Source: Phycisphaerales bacterium
Lineage (GTDB): Bacteria > Planctomycetota > Phycisphaerae > Phycisphaerales > UBA5793
Direction of reading: 5' to 3'
NCBI GenBank assembly: GCA_020852515.1
Contig: JADZAS010000016.1
Span: forward strand, 1-64,000
DNA length: 64,000 nucleotides
A program made the position numbers and the translations under genes. The notes under the pieces were generated by a model. That model saw only the letters and a list, made by a program, of their open reading frames with translations. It ran no database searches and was not told where the DNA came from. Position 1 is the first letter of the stretch. Each line of letters begins with the position of its first letter. This document shows, piece after piece, positions 7,328 to 16,795 of the stretch.

Positions 7328-9832
7328 ATGAATGACTCTCATTTGCGAACGCAGCGGTGGATCAGCCTGACTCTGGCGCTGGCGGCGGCGTGGCTCTGCG
7401 GCCCGGCGGCAACGGCCCAGCCGGCCGGCGATGAGCCGATCGCACTCAATGAAGCACTCGTCATCGAACCGGTCGGCGTGGCCCAGCGCAGCCCGATCCA
7501 TACGGATGCGATCGAGAAGATGATCGTGGAAGGCTCGTGGACGCCGCCTCGCGCAGGCGGCAAGGTCCGCAAGCCCGACGGCGGCGAGGCGACGTGGGCT
7601 AAGCAGCAGGCGGACGCCGCGGGCTGGATCATCCACCAGGGCTACATCTCGTGGACCGTGCAACTCGACGCCGACGCCATCATGATGCTCGACGCCAGCG
7701 GGCACAGCCTCGTCTACGTCAACGGCCTGATGCGCACGGGCGATCCGTATCAATACGGCAACCTCTCGCTGCCGGTGTCGCTGCACGCGGGCGAGAACGA
7801 ACTGCTGTTCTACTGCTCACGCGGGCGAATGCGGGCGAGCCTGAGCACGCCCAAGGGCGAGGTGTTCTTTGATCTGCGCGATGCGACGCTGCCGGATGTG
7901 TTGCGCGGCGATGCGAGGCGGTCGCTAGAGGGCGGCGTCGTGCTCGTAAACGCGACGAATCAGTCGTGGGCGGGTGACATCGCACTCGCACAAGGCAGTG
8001 TCGTTTCGCACCAGGCGATCGGCACGATCGCGCCACTGAGCATGCGCAAGGTCGCTGTTGCGTTTGATGCGCCCGACTTGCCCGCAAGCGCTGAAAAGAT
8101 CGAGTACACGATGCGTGCGATTCATCAGCGCGATCGAGGCGCGGGGTACAGCGCCGTCGAACCGGCGATGGTCTCGCTCAACGTGCGCAACGCGGGCGAG
8201 CACCACCTCCGCACCTTCACCAGTGACATTGACGGTAGCGTGCAGATGTATTCGGTGCAGCCGAGCAGCACGCCCGGCGAAGGTCAGGCGCTGTTTCTGA
8301 CGCTGCACGGAGCCGGCGTGCACGCGCCGAGCCAGTCTGGTTCGTATGCGGCCAAGGACTGGGGAACCGTCGTGGCCCCGACGAACCGGCGGCAGTTCGG
8401 CTTTGACTGGGAAGACTGGGGCCGGCTCGACGCCATGGAAGTGCTCGATGAGGCGGTGCGCATCTTCCGCCCCGATCCCGACCGGGTCTATCTCACGGGC
8501 CATTCGATGGGCGGGCACGGCACGTGGCAGGTCGGCGCGCAGTTTCCGAATCGATTCGCCGCCATCGGGCCCAGCGCCGGTTGGGTCAGCTTCTGGTCCT
8601 ACACCGGCGCCAGCGAGTTTGATGCAGCGGATCCGATCGGCGCCATCATGGCTCGGGCGGCGCTGCCCAGCGACACGCTCGCTCTCTCGCCCAACTACCG
8701 GCAGCTGGGCGTGTACGTCCTGCACGGCGACGCGGATGACAACGTGCCCGTCGAGCAGGCGCGGCAGATGCGCTCGCACCTGGCGAGCTACCACGCCGAC
8801 TTCGCCTACTACGAGCGGGCGGGCGCCGGCCACTGGTGGGGCAGCCCATGCGTGGACTGGCCGCCGATGTTCGACTTCTTTCGCAATCACGTGCGGACCT
8901 CGCCGCAGCACGTCCGGCACGTGCAGTTCATCACCGCCAACCCATCGATCTCATCGCGCAGTCAGTGGGTGATCATCGAACAGCAGGAGCGCTCGCTGAT
9001 CGCCAGCAGCGTCGATGTGAATCTCGTGCTCGGCTCGCGGCACATCACCGGCAGCACCGTCAACGTGCGACGAATCGCGTTTGATGTGCCGCTGCTGAGA
9101 GAGGCCTTCGGCGAGTCCGAGGAAACGACGTCGGTCGTGATCTCGCTCGACGGCAGCGATATCGAGTGCGACCTTGCCGCCAGCGAGGATGGCCTGATTC
9201 ACTTGGTGCGCGAAGACGGCGGCTGGGCGCGCTGTCGCGGTCCGCAGGCCGAGGAGAAGCGCATCGGGCGAAGCGGGCCGTTCAAAGACGCGTTCCGCAA
9301 CCGCATGGTGTTCGTCTACGGCACGCGCGGCAGCGGCGCCGAAGCGCTGTGGAACCTGAGTAAGGCGCGCTGCGATGCCGAGACGTGGTTCTACCGCGGC
9401 AACGGCTCGGTCGATGTGATCTCCGACGTCGAATACAACCTCGGCGCGTTCGGGGGGCGAAACGTGATTCTCTACGGCAATGCCGACACGAATCTCGCCT
9501 GGTCAAAGGTGCTTGCCGACTCGCCCATACAGGTGCGGCGCGACGAACTCACCTGCGGCGATCGCACGCTCAAGGGCGACGACCTGGCGTGCGTGTTCAC
9601 GTATCCGAACAGCGAGGATCAGGATTCGCTCGTGGCGGCGGTCAGCGGCACGGGCCTGCCGGGCGGCCGGCTCACCGATCGCTTCACCTACTTCGTCTCG
9701 GGCGTGCACTATCCGGACTGGTACATCGCGAGCCCTGAGGTGCTCACCGATGGGATTGGAGGCGTGATCGGCGCCGGCTTCTTCGATCAGCAGTGGCAAG
9801 TCGATCCGGCGCAGTCAGCGTGGCGCGAGTGA
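7328..9832 (+). CDS. Secreted alpha/beta hydrolase, prolyl-oligopeptidase-like
   Basis: 834 residues from the ATG at 7328, with GGAG ten bases upstream. A signal peptide (WISLTLALAAAWLCGPAATAQ) ends near residue 31. The N-terminal ~300 residues form a beta-rich accessory region of unknown family. The catalytic domain shows LTGHSMGGHGTWQ (nucleophile Ser in GxSxGG), HGDADDNVP (acid) and AGAGHWWGSP (His), the layout of S9/esterase-type hydrolases. A further ~270 residues follow. The enzyme probably acts in the periplasm or outside on peptides or esters. It stands alone on the plus strand, convergent with the FG-GAP gene 8 bases away. Peptidase versus esterase cannot be decided from sequence. 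Confidence 0.85.
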   Translation: MNDSHLRTQRWISLTLALAAAWLCGPAATAQPAGDEPIALNEALVIEPVGVAQRSPIHTDAIEKMIVEGSWTPPRAGGKVRKPDGGEATWAKQQADAAGWIIHQGYISWTVQLDADAIMMLDASGHSLVYVNGLMRTGDPYQYGNLSLPVSLHAGENELLFYCSRGRMRASLSTPKGEVFFDLRDATLPDVLRGDARRSLEGGVVLVNATNQSWAGDIALAQGSVVSHQAIGTIAPLSMRKVAVAFDAPDLPASAEKIEYTMRAIHQRDRGAGYSAVEPAMVSLNVRNAGEHHLRTFTSDIDGSVQMYSVQPSSTPGEGQALFLTLHGAGVHAPSQSGSYAAKDWGTVVAPTNRRQFGFDWEDWGRLDAMEVLDEAVRIFRPDPDRVYLTGHSMGGHGTWQVGAQFPNRFAAIGPSAGWVSFWSYTGASEFDAADPIGAIMARAALPSDTLALSPNYRQLGVYVLHGDADDNVPVEQARQMRSHLASYHADFAYYERAGAGHWWGSPCVDWPPMFDFFRNHVRTSPQHVRHVQFITANPSISSRSQWVIIEQQERSLIASSVDVNLVLGSRHITGSTVNVRRIAFDVPLLREAFGESEETTSVVISLDGSDIECDLAASEDGLIHLVREDGGWARCRGPQAEEKRIGRSGPFKDAFRNRMVFVYGTRGSGAEALWNLSKARCDAETWFYRGNGSVDVISDVEYNLGAFGGRNVILYGNADTNLAWSKVLADSPIQVRRDELTCGDRTLKGDDLACVFTYPNSEDQDSLVAAVSGTGLPGGRLTDRFTYFVSGVHYPDWYIASPEVLTDGIGGVIGAGFFDQQWQVDPAQSAWRE

Positions 9833-9839
9833 GTGCTGC

Positions 9840-11441
9840 TCACTCGACGGCGATTTCCACCCAATCCACGAGCGCGGCAAAGCGGCCGAACTGAGTCCTC
9901 ATGTCGGTGCTGTACCGGAGCGAGGCGATGGTCTGACCCTTGGGTCCGACGTACGGCTGCGCATCGACGCCCAGAGCGCGGTTGAATCGGTCTGCCAGGC
10001 CGGTCTTGTTCTCCATGATGGCGTCAAACGACCGGGTCTGCCAGTTGAAGAGTCGCAGCTCCTCGACGCCGAGGTCCTGCGTGATCTGTGCTTCGAGGGT
10101 GATGTTGAGCAGCGCCGGCGAGGCAACGTCGGTGCGGGCGGCAACATGAAGATCGATCACGCCGGGAGCGCGAACGGTGCCGAAGGTGTGAGCCGCCTGC
10201 AGATAGGCGTTTTCAGAGTGTTCGATATCAGCCACGCCGCCGATCTCGATGCGGCCGGCGGCTGCGAGCACCTCCTCCAGTGTTGCAGGATCGCCTGGGA
10301 TGGACCGGTTGAGCAGGATGGAGACAATGTCGATGCCCGTAAGCGTGTGGCCGACGACGATGTCGTTGAACCCGTCGCCATCGAAGTCGCCGTGCGCGAG
10401 GTCGTGGGCCTGGGCGAAGACATCCTGCCAGACGGGGAAGAAGAACTGCCCGTCGCCGGTGGCCACGAGAGTCGTCACGCGATGGAAGTAACTGTGCGCG
10501 GCGACGACGTCATCCACGCCGTCGTCATTCACGTCGAACGCTTCGACCTCCTCCGGCTGGCCATTGAATGGATAGGACTGCGGCGAAGCGAACGCACCGG
10601 TCCCGTCGCCTCGCAGGATAGTGGCCACGCCGGCGCTCGTGTCGATCGTCGCGCAGTCGGGCAGGTGATCGCGATTGAAGTCGCCGAAGGTGAGATCGAC
10701 GGGCTGCCGCGCGATGGGTGTGTCGATGGGGGCGAGGAAGCCGCCGTTGCCGTCATTGAGCAGGATGCGAATGGCGTTGCCCTGGCCGCCGGGGAGAAGG
10801 CCGACGCCGAGGTCGGGCCGCGAATCGCCGTTCACATCAGCCGTTTCGATCGACCATGGCGCATGCGGCGTGTTGAACGTGGCTGCGACTTCGAACGAGC
10901 CGTTCCCGAGACTGCGCAGGTGAGTGAGGCGGTTGGCGGAACGATGCGCTATGACGAGATCCGCGCATGGATCGCCGTCGAAGTAGGCGGAAACGATGCC
11001 CTCGCCGACGACGCCGATGTTGAGCGTCTGCGCGACGCCCAAACCGCCCGAGCCGTCGTTGACGTGAACGGCGAGCGTGGCGCCAGCGCCGCTGAGCACG
11101 GCGACATCGGGGCGCTGGTCATCTGTGAAGTCACCGATGGCCATGGCGGTGGGCAAGGCGGCCGTCGCAACAGCCGGCTGGCGATAGAAGGTCCCATCGC
11201 CGCGGCCGAGCAGCACCGTAAGCGTGGACTGCGACTGGTTGAGCACGAGTATGTCGGCGAACTGATCCCCGTTTACATCGGCGACCTGCACGTCGGAGGG
11301 CTGGAGACCGGCCGGGATACGAGCCGGACTCGTGAACCCGGCAAAGCCGCCGGCCCATGCGGGCGCCACCAGGATGCACGCCGTGAGCGGCGCGAGAGTA
11401 TGGACGCGGCAAACTCGACTCGGGCGAATGCTGGGGCGCAC
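9840..11441 (-). CDS. Secreted FG-GAP/VCBS-repeat beta-propeller protein
   Basis: About 533 residues from the GTG at 11441, preceded by GAAGGAGAGAACC; the longer frame lacks such a site. A signal peptide (TLAPLTACILVAPAWAGG) is followed by some seven repeats of the integrin-like type, each with a Ca-binding pattern such as VADVNGDQFADILVLN, IGDFTDDQRPDVAVL, ADVNGDSRPDLGVG and GDFDGDGFNDIVVG. These fold into a seven-bladed propeller. The last ~140 residues are a separate beta-like region without a known motif. Probable role: extracellular binding or surface protein; no catalytic motif is seen. A hypothetical secreted protein gene lies upstream on the same strand with a gap of 119 bases. Confidence 0.85.
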   Translation of the reverse strand: MRPSIRPSRVCRVHTLAPLTACILVAPAWAGGFAGFTSPARIPAGLQPSDVQVADVNGDQFADILVLNQSQSTLTVLLGRGDGTFYRQPAVATAALPTAMAIGDFTDDQRPDVAVLSGAGATLAVHVNDGSGGLGVAQTLNIGVVGEGIVSAYFDGDPCADLVIAHRSANRLTHLRSLGNGSFEVAATFNTPHAPWSIETADVNGDSRPDLGVGLLPGGQGNAIRILLNDGNGGFLAPIDTPIARQPVDLTFGDFNRDHLPDCATIDTSAGVATILRGDGTGAFASPQSYPFNGQPEEVEAFDVNDDGVDDVVAAHSYFHRVTTLVATGDGQFFFPVWQDVFAQAHDLAHGDFDGDGFNDIVVGHTLTGIDIVSILLNRSIPGDPATLEEVLAAAGRIEIGGVADIEHSENAYLQAAHTFGTVRAPGVIDLHVAARTDVASPALLNITLEAQITQDLGVEELRLFNWQTRSFDAIMENKTGLADRFNRALGVDAQPYVGPKGQTIASLRYSTDMRTQFGRFAALVDWVEIAVE

Positions 11442-11560
11442 GGTTCTCTCCTTCGGCCGGGAATCAGAATGGGACTTCACTCGATCAGCGCCGGACGCGG
11501 CGCTCACAGCCGAATGTGCGGCCGGGAATCGGTTCTTGCAGCCAGTCCTGAAATCCCGAT

Positions 11561-12274
11561 TCACGGCTCAGGCAGGTCTGCTTTGCCGTACCTGACCAGC
11601 TTGACCGAGCCGTCCTGCACGAGGCCGATGCCTGCGGCGTAGTACTTGTACTCCTTCTCGTCAGGCTCGAGCGGAGTGGTCTCCTCCACCTTGAGGCACT
11701 GGGCAAACTGACCCGCCTGGCACTTGATCGTCGAGGACGTGTTGATGATCTCCGCGCGATCCATGGCGACTTCGGGCGCGATCTCCTGGTAGTATCGGCC
11801 GCCGAGCAGGATCTGGCCGGGCATCATGAGACCGTACTTCGCGCCGTCGCGGCCGGAGATCCAGGCGCCTTCGTGGCCGCTGATCTGCCCGTCGCGATAG
11901 AGATCGACTTCTTCGCCGAAGTAGAACACGCTATTGGTGCGCTTCGAGATGGCGAAGAAGTTGCGCGAGACCTCGATGAGTTGGCCGCTTTTGGTCTCGC
12001 GTTCTTCGACGATGCGCGTCTCCACGCCGTCGATGATGCGCGTCTCATCGAGCACGGTAATGACGAGCCGCTCGTCACCGCCTTCGAAGACGAGCTGGTA
12101 GCCGGGCTCGAGGATGAAATAGGGATTGCGGCCGGTTGCCACAAGTTCGCCGGGCTCGGCGGGAAAGTCCCTGGTCCAGCCGTCGTCATCGCCGGGTCTC
12201 GCGCCCGAAGCGCCGAGCAGCGCCGAAGCCAAGATCGCGGAGAGCGCAACACACCACTTTCGATGTTTGGTCAT
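11561..12274 (-). CDS. Hypothetical secreted protein
   Basis: 237 residues from an ATG preceded by a very good GGAGG Shine-Dalgarno at 7 bases. N-terminal signal peptide: MTKHRKWCVALSAILASALLGASG. The mature part is rich in beta-type sequence with acidic residues, including YFILEPGYQLVFEGGDERL, a TIKCQAGQFAQCLKVEETTP segment that may form a disulfide, and EKEYKYYAAGIGLVQDGSVKL. I do not recognise the family. The overall look (GIGLVQDG near the end) recalls secreted lipocalin-like or DUF3108-like beta-barrel proteins, but this is only an impression. It is transcribed away from the PEP-CTERM-like gene, sharing a 156-base upstream region with it. Confidence 0.75.
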   Translation of the reverse strand: MTKHRKWCVALSAILASALLGASGARPGDDDGWTRDFPAEPGELVATGRNPYFILEPGYQLVFEGGDERLVITVLDETRIIDGVETRIVEERETKSGQLIEVSRNFFAISKRTNSVFYFGEEVDLYRDGQISGHEGAWISGRDGAKYGLMMPGQILLGGRYYQEIAPEVAMDRAEIINTSSTIKCQAGQFAQCLKVEETTPLEPDEKEYKYYAAGIGLVQDGSVKLVRYGKADLPEP

Positions 12275-12430
12275 GAGAAGCCTCCTTCGGACAGGTTCTC
12301 CGGAATGATACGGGCCCCAGGGAGAGGCAGAAGAAATGACCGCTCATTCCGTGCGATATCTGCAAGGCCACAACGTCAATCCCATCCGGTGAGAAGAACC
12401 GAAACCAGGGGGCCACAAGAGGAGAGGCAC

Positions 12431-13054
12431 ATGAAACGACAGAGTTGCACGATATGGATCGCGCTCTGCACCGGACTGGCCCTGAGTGGGTCGAGCCGCG
12501 GGGACGTCATCGCCATCGGGCCCTTTACGGGGATGGCCGCCGACACATTCAACCAGTACAACAACACCATGGCCGAACAGGTGTTGCCGGTTTTCGGCGG
12601 CCTGGGGGTCATCCGCAACATGACTCAGGGCGGCGCGATCAAGGTCGAATGGGGCTCGCAGTTCTCGGGCAAGTGGGTCTATCCGCGCTCGGGTATGATG
12701 ATGGGCCAACTGGGAATCGGCCAGTGGGAATTCGACGTGCCCGTCACGCGGTTCGGCGGCTGGTGGGAGAACAACAGCGGCGTCAGTGATGCCACCATCG
12801 CGTTCTACGATGCGCAGGATCTGCTGCTGGGCGAACGAAACGCCACGATCCCGTTCCAGCAGTCTGGCTGGACCTGGAACGGCTGGGAATCGGATGTACC
12901 GATCCACCGCATCGTCGTTACCGGCCGCGGCGTGCTCAATGGCTTCCTCTGGTACGAAGACATGCAGATCGACTACGTTCCCACGCCGGGATCGCTGCTG
13001 GTGCTGGCTGGGATCGGCGCTGCTGCAGCGCGACGTCGATCGCGCTGCAGCTGA
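12431..13054 (+). CDS. PEP-CTERM-like exported protein
   Basis: 207 residues from the ATG at 12431, with AGAGGAGAGGCAC upstream; a longer frame in the same register runs antisense over the neighbouring gene and is not used. A short signal peptide (WIALCTGLALSGSSRG) is followed by a beta-rich domain with aromatic residues (FGGWWENNSG, GWTWNGWESD) that looks like a jelly-roll. The C-terminus reads VPTPGS, then LLVLAGIGAAAA, then RRRSR: the tripartite exosortase sorting signal of the planctomycete PEP-CTERM type. It should be cut by an exosortase and held at the cell surface or in exopolymer. No exosortase gene is present in this window. The function of the main domain is unknown. Confidence 0.8.
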   Translation: MKRQSCTIWIALCTGLALSGSSRGDVIAIGPFTGMAADTFNQYNNTMAEQVLPVFGGLGVIRNMTQGGAIKVEWGSQFSGKWVYPRSGMMMGQLGIGQWEFDVPVTRFGGWWENNSGVSDATIAFYDAQDLLLGERNATIPFQQSGWTWNGWESDVPIHRIVVTGRGVLNGFLWYEDMQIDYVPTPGSLLVLAGIGAAAARRRSRCS

Positions 13055-13084
13055 TTCACGCCCGGGATATCCCGCCTCGCCGCT

Positions 13085-16000
13085 TCACTGAATTCTCGAC
13101 AGCAGGTCATCCACCGCGGCGCGCAACTGTTCATCTTCGTTGGCCGATTCCGCCTCGGGCGTTTGCGGCACGAGGATGTCGGGCACGGCGCCGTGGTTTT
13201 CCATGTCGGTGCCATCCAGGAGGTACCAGCCGCGGAACGGGAGCCGGACCAGCGTCCCGTCGATGAGATTGGTCCCGCCGGTGCTGATCACGCCGCCGTA
13301 GGTTTCCTGGCCCACGAGTTTCCCGCGTCCGATGGTCTTGAATGCGTGCGAGATGATCTCCGCGTTGGAAAAGCTCTTCTCATTACAGAGCATGTTGATG
13401 GGCAGGTTGTAGCGCTGGATGAAGAGGCGATCCTGCGGATAGTGCCCGGTGGCGTCGGGGTCAGCGCCGCGCGGAATGGTGTAGGCGTGCTGCGGATAGG
13501 CGATTGAGGCGAGGAGCCGGTCGGTCGTCCATCCCCCACCGTTGTTGCGGACATCAATGATGAGCGCCTTGCGGTCATGCGCCGCGGCGTAGAGATCGCG
13601 CTCGAAGATGTCCAGCGACGGCTGGTTCATGCCCTCGATGTGGATGTAGCCGATCTGCCCGTCGGACCACTCTTCCACCTTTCTGGCGTTGCGGATGCGC
13701 CAGTCGTCGTAGCGCAGGCCTCGCTCGGCTCCGCCGCTGATCGGGGTCATGAGTACATCCAGCGGCATGGTCGTGCCGTCCTCGTTCGTGCGGACGATCG
13801 AGACGATGGTCTCCTGTCCTACGCGGCCGGTGAGGCGCGATTCAATCGTGTCCGTTGGCTCGAACGGTTGGAGATCGATGGCGGTGATGAGATCGCCGAC
13901 CTGCAGTCTCATCTGGCCGGTCGCTGCCGGGCCCAGGGCGACGATGTCAGTCACGCGGTAGGCATCGCCCTCGCGCACGGCGTCAATTCCCAGCCGTCCC
14001 ATGGGCTGATTGTTCGAAGGTGATTCGCCGCGCGCGTAGATGCCCAGGTGCGAGCCGTTGAGTTCGCCGATGAACCGAGCGGCGACGTCGTTGAACTCAT
14101 CAGCGGTTCGCGTCCGCCGCGCCAGCGCGTGGTACTTGTCCGTCAGTGCCGGCCAGTCGAGACCTTTCATCGTGGGGTGGTAGAACATCTCCCCGAGGAT
14201 CCGGGCCGCCTCCAGGAACTTCTGGCTGGCCTGTGCCTGGAGGTCGATCCGCATGGTGTGGTCAATGTCGATGGTTTCCGTCTTTCCGCCGGTGACAGGA
14301 ATGGTCGCCCCGCGACCGCCGGAAATGATGACGATCTTGTCGCCGGCGGTATTGAGATGTTGAACCGAAGCGAACCCGGTGATTCGCTTGAGATCGCTGC
14401 CATCCCATTTGACGGAGAACAGGCCCGACTCATCCGTGCGGCCCGAGAAGATGTAGTAATCGCCGGCCGGCGTCATTTCGAGGTTGCCTTCCGAGCCTGA
14501 CATGCTCGTGACGCGGCGCAGGCGGAGGTAGGCGTCCTCCAGATCGAGCGGGTCCGCTTCCGACGGTTTGACCTCCGGGGCGGGCTCGTCGAATCGCACT
14601 GGTTTGATCGGCTTGCGCTTTTTGGCCTCCTTGGCTGCGTCGTCGTAGTACTTCTGCAGTTCCTTGGGCGTGTACGACTCGATGTCCTTGTCGAGGTAGA
14701 CCATCCAGACATCTGTCTCCTCGTTGAGGCGCTCGGAGACGAATGACAGAATGCGGCCGTCGGCGGACCAGCGCGGGCTGGAGTCATTGTCGGGATGGCG
14801 CGTGACGTTCGCGGCCGGCGCCGAGCCATCGGCGGGAGCGATCCAGATGTCGGCGTTGAAGTCCATGTCCTCCTGCTGGTAGGCGACGTAGCGGCTGTCG
14901 TAACTCCACCGCGCCTCGATGCCCGTATCCCACCCGGCGGCAATCAGGCGATCTTCGCCCGTGAAAAGGTCGCGCAGCATGAGATCCCCGCGACCACGCC
15001 GAAAGAGCAGGCTTCGGCCGTCGGGCGATGGAATCGGCTGGCGATCGTTGTGCTCAATCGTCGCCACGACGGGCGTGATCGTGAACTTGACGGCATCGTG
15101 CCAGCGCTTCGGATCGAATTGCGGCGGGACCTTCTCCTCTTCCTTCTCGTCCTTGACCTTCTCGTCCTGCTCCGGTTCATCGTCCGCGGGCTCATCGGCT
15201 CCGGCCGGCGCCGGCTCGGCCGGGGGTGCATCCGGCGGCTCAGTCTCGGGCGTCGTCTCGGCCGCAGGTTCATCTTCCTGAGCGGGCTCTTCGGCCTCAG
15301 GCTCTTCGGCGGCAGGCTCCTCGGCCGGCTCGGCCTCGGGCGGCTGGGTCGCCTTCTTGAACGCCTCGATGATTTCGCCGCGCGTCAGATCGACGGTGGC
15401 CATGTAGATCGAGTCGGTTCCATCTTCGTCGCTCGTGAAGTACAGGCGCACGCCGTCTGGCGACCAGGCGATGTTCTTCTCGCGCGCGTGTGAGTCGGTA
15501 ATGCGCTGCGTGGGGCTCTTGTCCTCGACGTTGCGTAGATAGACCTCGCCGTACGCGACGAACGCCATGACCTGCCCGTCCGGGCTCAGCGCTGCTTCGG
15601 ACACCTCGCGGTTGATCGGGTGAATCTCGAAGTTGTCGCGCTCATCCTCGTTGGCGGTGATCGTCAGCGGCGCGGGGCGCGCGCTTTGCCGCGCGAGATC
15701 GAGTATGTACAGCGTGTCCCAAACCGACAGTACGGCTGTACTCGCATCCACCGACACGTCGAACTCCTGCACGTCATTTTCATCGAAGTGCGTGAGTTGC
15801 GCCACCGCCTGCTCGCCGCGCTGAAGATCCATTCGGTAGAGGTTGACGACGCCGTCTTTGCGATCGGACATGTAGATGATGGTCGAGTCATCGACCCATT
15901 GCGCGCGGCCGTCGTTGCCTTCCCACTGCGTCAGTTGCTTGAACGACTCATCGCCTCGGTCGTAGAGCCACACATCCCGGTCATCGGGCCCCATGTAGTG

Positions 16001-16624
16001 GCGCCGCGACCATGAAGAGCCACCGCGCGTGAAAAGGACTTTCGAGCCGTCCGGGCTCACGGCGGGGTACTCGCCGAACGCGCCGTGGAGTCGAACGAGA
16101 TCGCCGCCGTCTGGAGAGATCATGTACGGCCGGGCGGCCCGGTAGACATCCCCTTCGAGGCGCGCCCAGCCGGTGAGCACTTCGCGGCCATCGGGGCCGA
16201 GGCCGTAGCCCGACAGCGCGACGGTCTGGTCGATCTGGGTGACCTGCCGGACGTCCGTGCCGTCGCGGTTCATGGTGAAAATGTTGTTGCCGCCGGCCCG
16301 CGTGGAGTTGAACGCAATGCGCCGGCCATCGCGGCTCCACGCCGAAAGCCACTCGTCGGCGGGATGCGCCGTAAGGCGGGTGGCATGGCCGCCCTCGCTC
16401 GCCACGCTCCAGAGGTCACCCCGCCAGGAGAAGACGATGGTGGACCCGTCGGGGCTGATGGAGGGAAACCGAGGCAGATCGACATTTCCTTGGGCCGGCT
16501 GCCCGGCGGGCTGGACCGTCGAGGCCGACGCATCGCCGCCGGCACCGGTCGGCGCGGCCGCCGCGCAGCCGGTGAGGCTCAGGCCGGAGGTGAGTGCGAG
16601 GGCGACGAAGATCATACGCGACAT
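13085..16624 (-). CDS. Tricorn-type protease, lipoprotein precursor
   Basis: 1179 residues from the ATG at 16624 with AAGGAG in front. A lipoprotein signal (LALTSGLSLTGC) places it in the envelope. Residues about 45-330 form a TolB/PD40 beta-propeller (repeats such as SPDGSTIVFSWRGDLW). A second propeller is split by an acidic Pro/Glu insert. Next come the helical bundle, a PDZ domain (GRLGIDAVREGDAYRV) and an S41 core: LIIDVRNNGGGWTTDR, and EKSFSNAEI with probable nucleophile S1086, then GGVISTGGTNL. Tricorn degrades short peptides in the archaeal cytosol; bacterial homologues are often exported. The N-terminal frame extends into the divergent gene, but the lipobox and ribosome-binding site fix the start. 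The family call is strong; the substrate range is unknown. Confidence 0.92.
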   Translation of the reverse strand: MSRMIFVALALTSGLSLTGCAAAAPTGAGGDASASTVQPAGQPAQGNVDLPRFPSISPDGSTIVFSWRGDLWSVASEGGHATRLTAHPADEWLSAWSRDGRRIAFNSTRAGGNNIFTMNRDGTDVRQVTQIDQTVALSGYGLGPDGREVLTGWARLEGDVYRAARPYMISPDGGDLVRLHGAFGEYPAVSPDGSKVLFTRGGSSWSRRHYMGPDDRDVWLYDRGDESFKQLTQWEGNDGRAQWVDDSTIIYMSDRKDGVVNLYRMDLQRGEQAVAQLTHFDENDVQEFDVSVDASTAVLSVWDTLYILDLARQSARPAPLTITANEDERDNFEIHPINREVSEAALSPDGQVMAFVAYGEVYLRNVEDKSPTQRITDSHAREKNIAWSPDGVRLYFTSDEDGTDSIYMATVDLTRGEIIEAFKKATQPPEAEPAEEPAAEEPEAEEPAQEDEPAAETTPETEPPDAPPAEPAPAGADEPADDEPEQDEKVKDEKEEEKVPPQFDPKRWHDAVKFTITPVVATIEHNDRQPIPSPDGRSLLFRRGRGDLMLRDLFTGEDRLIAAGWDTGIEARWSYDSRYVAYQQEDMDFNADIWIAPADGSAPAANVTRHPDNDSSPRWSADGRILSFVSERLNEETDVWMVYLDKDIESYTPKELQKYYDDAAKEAKKRKPIKPVRFDEPAPEVKPSEADPLDLEDAYLRLRRVTSMSGSEGNLEMTPAGDYYIFSGRTDESGLFSVKWDGSDLKRITGFASVQHLNTAGDKIVIISGGRGATIPVTGGKTETIDIDHTMRIDLQAQASQKFLEAARILGEMFYHPTMKGLDWPALTDKYHALARRTRTADEFNDVAARFIGELNGSHLGIYARGESPSNNQPMGRLGIDAVREGDAYRVTDIVALGPAATGQMRLQVGDLITAIDLQPFEPTDTIESRLTGRVGQETIVSIVRTNEDGTTMPLDVLMTPISGGAERGLRYDDWRIRNARKVEEWSDGQIGYIHIEGMNQPSLDIFERDLYAAAHDRKALIIDVRNNGGGWTTDRLLASIAYPQHAYTIPRGADPDATGHYPQDRLFIQRYNLPINMLCNEKSFSNAEIISHAFKTIGRGKLVGQETYGGVISTGGTNLIDGTLVRLPFRGWYLLDGTDMENHGAVPDILVPQTPEAESANEDEQLRAAVDDLLSRIQ
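15129..15345 (-). repeat. Low-complexity Glu/Pro/Ala-rich insert within the tricorn protease gene
   Basis: About 72 codons of imperfect repetition (EEPAAEEPEAEEPAQEDEP, then APPAEPAPAGADEP, then EKVKDEKEEEKVPPQ). It sits between two propeller segments and should be an exposed, unstructured, negatively charged linker. Most tricorn proteins do not carry so long an insert at this point. Confidence 0.7.
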
Positions 16625-16795
16625 CCGTTTCTCCTTGGATCGGCGGCGTGGCAAGATGCGGGGCTGAACTCCCAATGGTTCGAGCAGCCGGCCGGACTCG
16701 TGGCCAGCCGGACTGCCGCTTATACTACCGCCGCTGGGCGAGGCTGCCGTCAGAGTGAGAAATGAGTCTCGCCGTTCACCGGTGCAAGGATCGCC

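Noticed and set aside
10146-11642. Plus-strand open frame of 498 codons
   Set aside because: Antisense to the FG-GAP protein; its regular periodicity only mirrors the repeats on the other strand.
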